Origin: Ichthyophonus hoferi
Lineage: Eukaryota > Opisthokonta > Ichthyosporea > Ichthyophonida > Ichthyophonidae
Direction: 5' to 3'
DNA length: 20,359 bases
Assembly: GCA_002751075.1 (NCBI GenBank)
Contig: NAOQ01000002.1
Span: 214,270 to 234,628, forward strand
Positions 19,760 to 20,359 of this stretch are shown here, piece after piece (within the stretch, counting starts at the first letter, position 1; the number at the start of each line of letters is the position of its first letter). The translations under genes were made by a program, and so were the position numbers. Under the pieces are notes generated by a model. The model made no database searches. It was given only the letters and a program-made list of their open reading frames with translations, and was not told where the DNA came from.

Positions 19760-20359
19760 TCTTGCACGTCACTAACAGAAATACGTTAAAACACTTCTTA
19801 TTATTAGATTGGGAAAAGAAGCGTGGTTTTAATTTTAATATCTTGTTAATGTGTGTGCAGTGATTGACTAATTGAACCGGCTCATTCCACAAATCATTCC
19901 ATATTGTTATAACTGGTTAAAATGGTATCCATTGGAATGTTTGTTATAATCATTGAAATAAATTTACTACATTTTTCCTGAAAGTTTAGCCACTATCAGG
20001 CTAACTCTGTATCACTCTGTTAATAATTAAGGCATTTAAAATAACTAATAACTATATATTCCTGGTTTAAAATAACCTACTTAGAAAATAGTGTTTGTTT
20101 AACATGAAGAAAGTATAGTAGACCAAGTGTAAGCTGGGTAAACAAAAACTAGATTGACATATTATGTTAGGCTAGCTATATCAAATAGGCCAAACTAAGC
20201 AAATACAAGTTTGCCATTTTATTATTTAGACAGTCTTTAAGCTCGTACTCATTCTAAATTGAGTTTATTATCTGTGGCTTCTAAGACATATTCTACTAAT
20301 ATAATTACGAACCCGGAATTAGTACAGAAGATGGGATACTGAGCCGAAGGTTTTTATTA
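19760..20359. other. 5' flank of MTRR
   Basis: No coding exon is visible on either strand. Just upstream of the ATG the minus strand reads GTGACGTGC (within 19764-19772), a CRE/ATF-like half-site that may lie in the 5' UTR or promoter. No TATA element can be chosen with confidence in such AT-rich sequence. Confidence 0.5.

Overview
The window reads as AT-rich, intron-dense animal nuclear DNA. Exons are short (33-392 bp), have GT-AG borders and keep frame across every junction I checked. Introns are mostly 270-990 bp. Microsatellites (TA, ATT, GTATAGTA) fill the spacers. The two recognisable proteins are a ubiquitin-like plus BAG cochaperone and a three-domain methionine synthase reductase. 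Together they point to a metazoan. An early-branching invertebrate such as a sponge or cnidarian is my guess, but nothing here fixes the taxon.

All three genes I can support lie on the minus strand, head to tail. (1) At 19759-8446 is a complete 19-exon MTRR (methionine synthase reductase), which I conceptually splice to 732 residues: flavodoxin/FMN domain, hinge, FAD domain with connecting segment, and NADPH domain ending in an aromatic-containing tail. (2) At 5824-3455 (or to 3323) is a five-exon BAG1-like gene of 195 residues. Its last coding exon is present twice in a clean 132-bp tandem duplication. (3) At 2155 and leftward off the window is a small unrecognised gene of at least four exons, with a Cys-x-x-Cys motif.

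Between them, 2156-3322 and 5825-8445 are intergenic, with microsatellites and a few exon-like pieces I cannot prove. The region 19760-20359 is the 5' flank of MTRR. I see no tRNA, rRNA, CRISPR, retroelement or DNA transposon.

The genes do not form a pathway. MTRR reactivates cobalamin-dependent methionine synthase, and BAG1 is an Hsp70 nucleotide-exchange cofactor. The most notable points are the duplicated BAG1 terminal exon, an octapeptide-repeat insertion inside the MTRR NADPH domain, and the unnamed CxxC gene.
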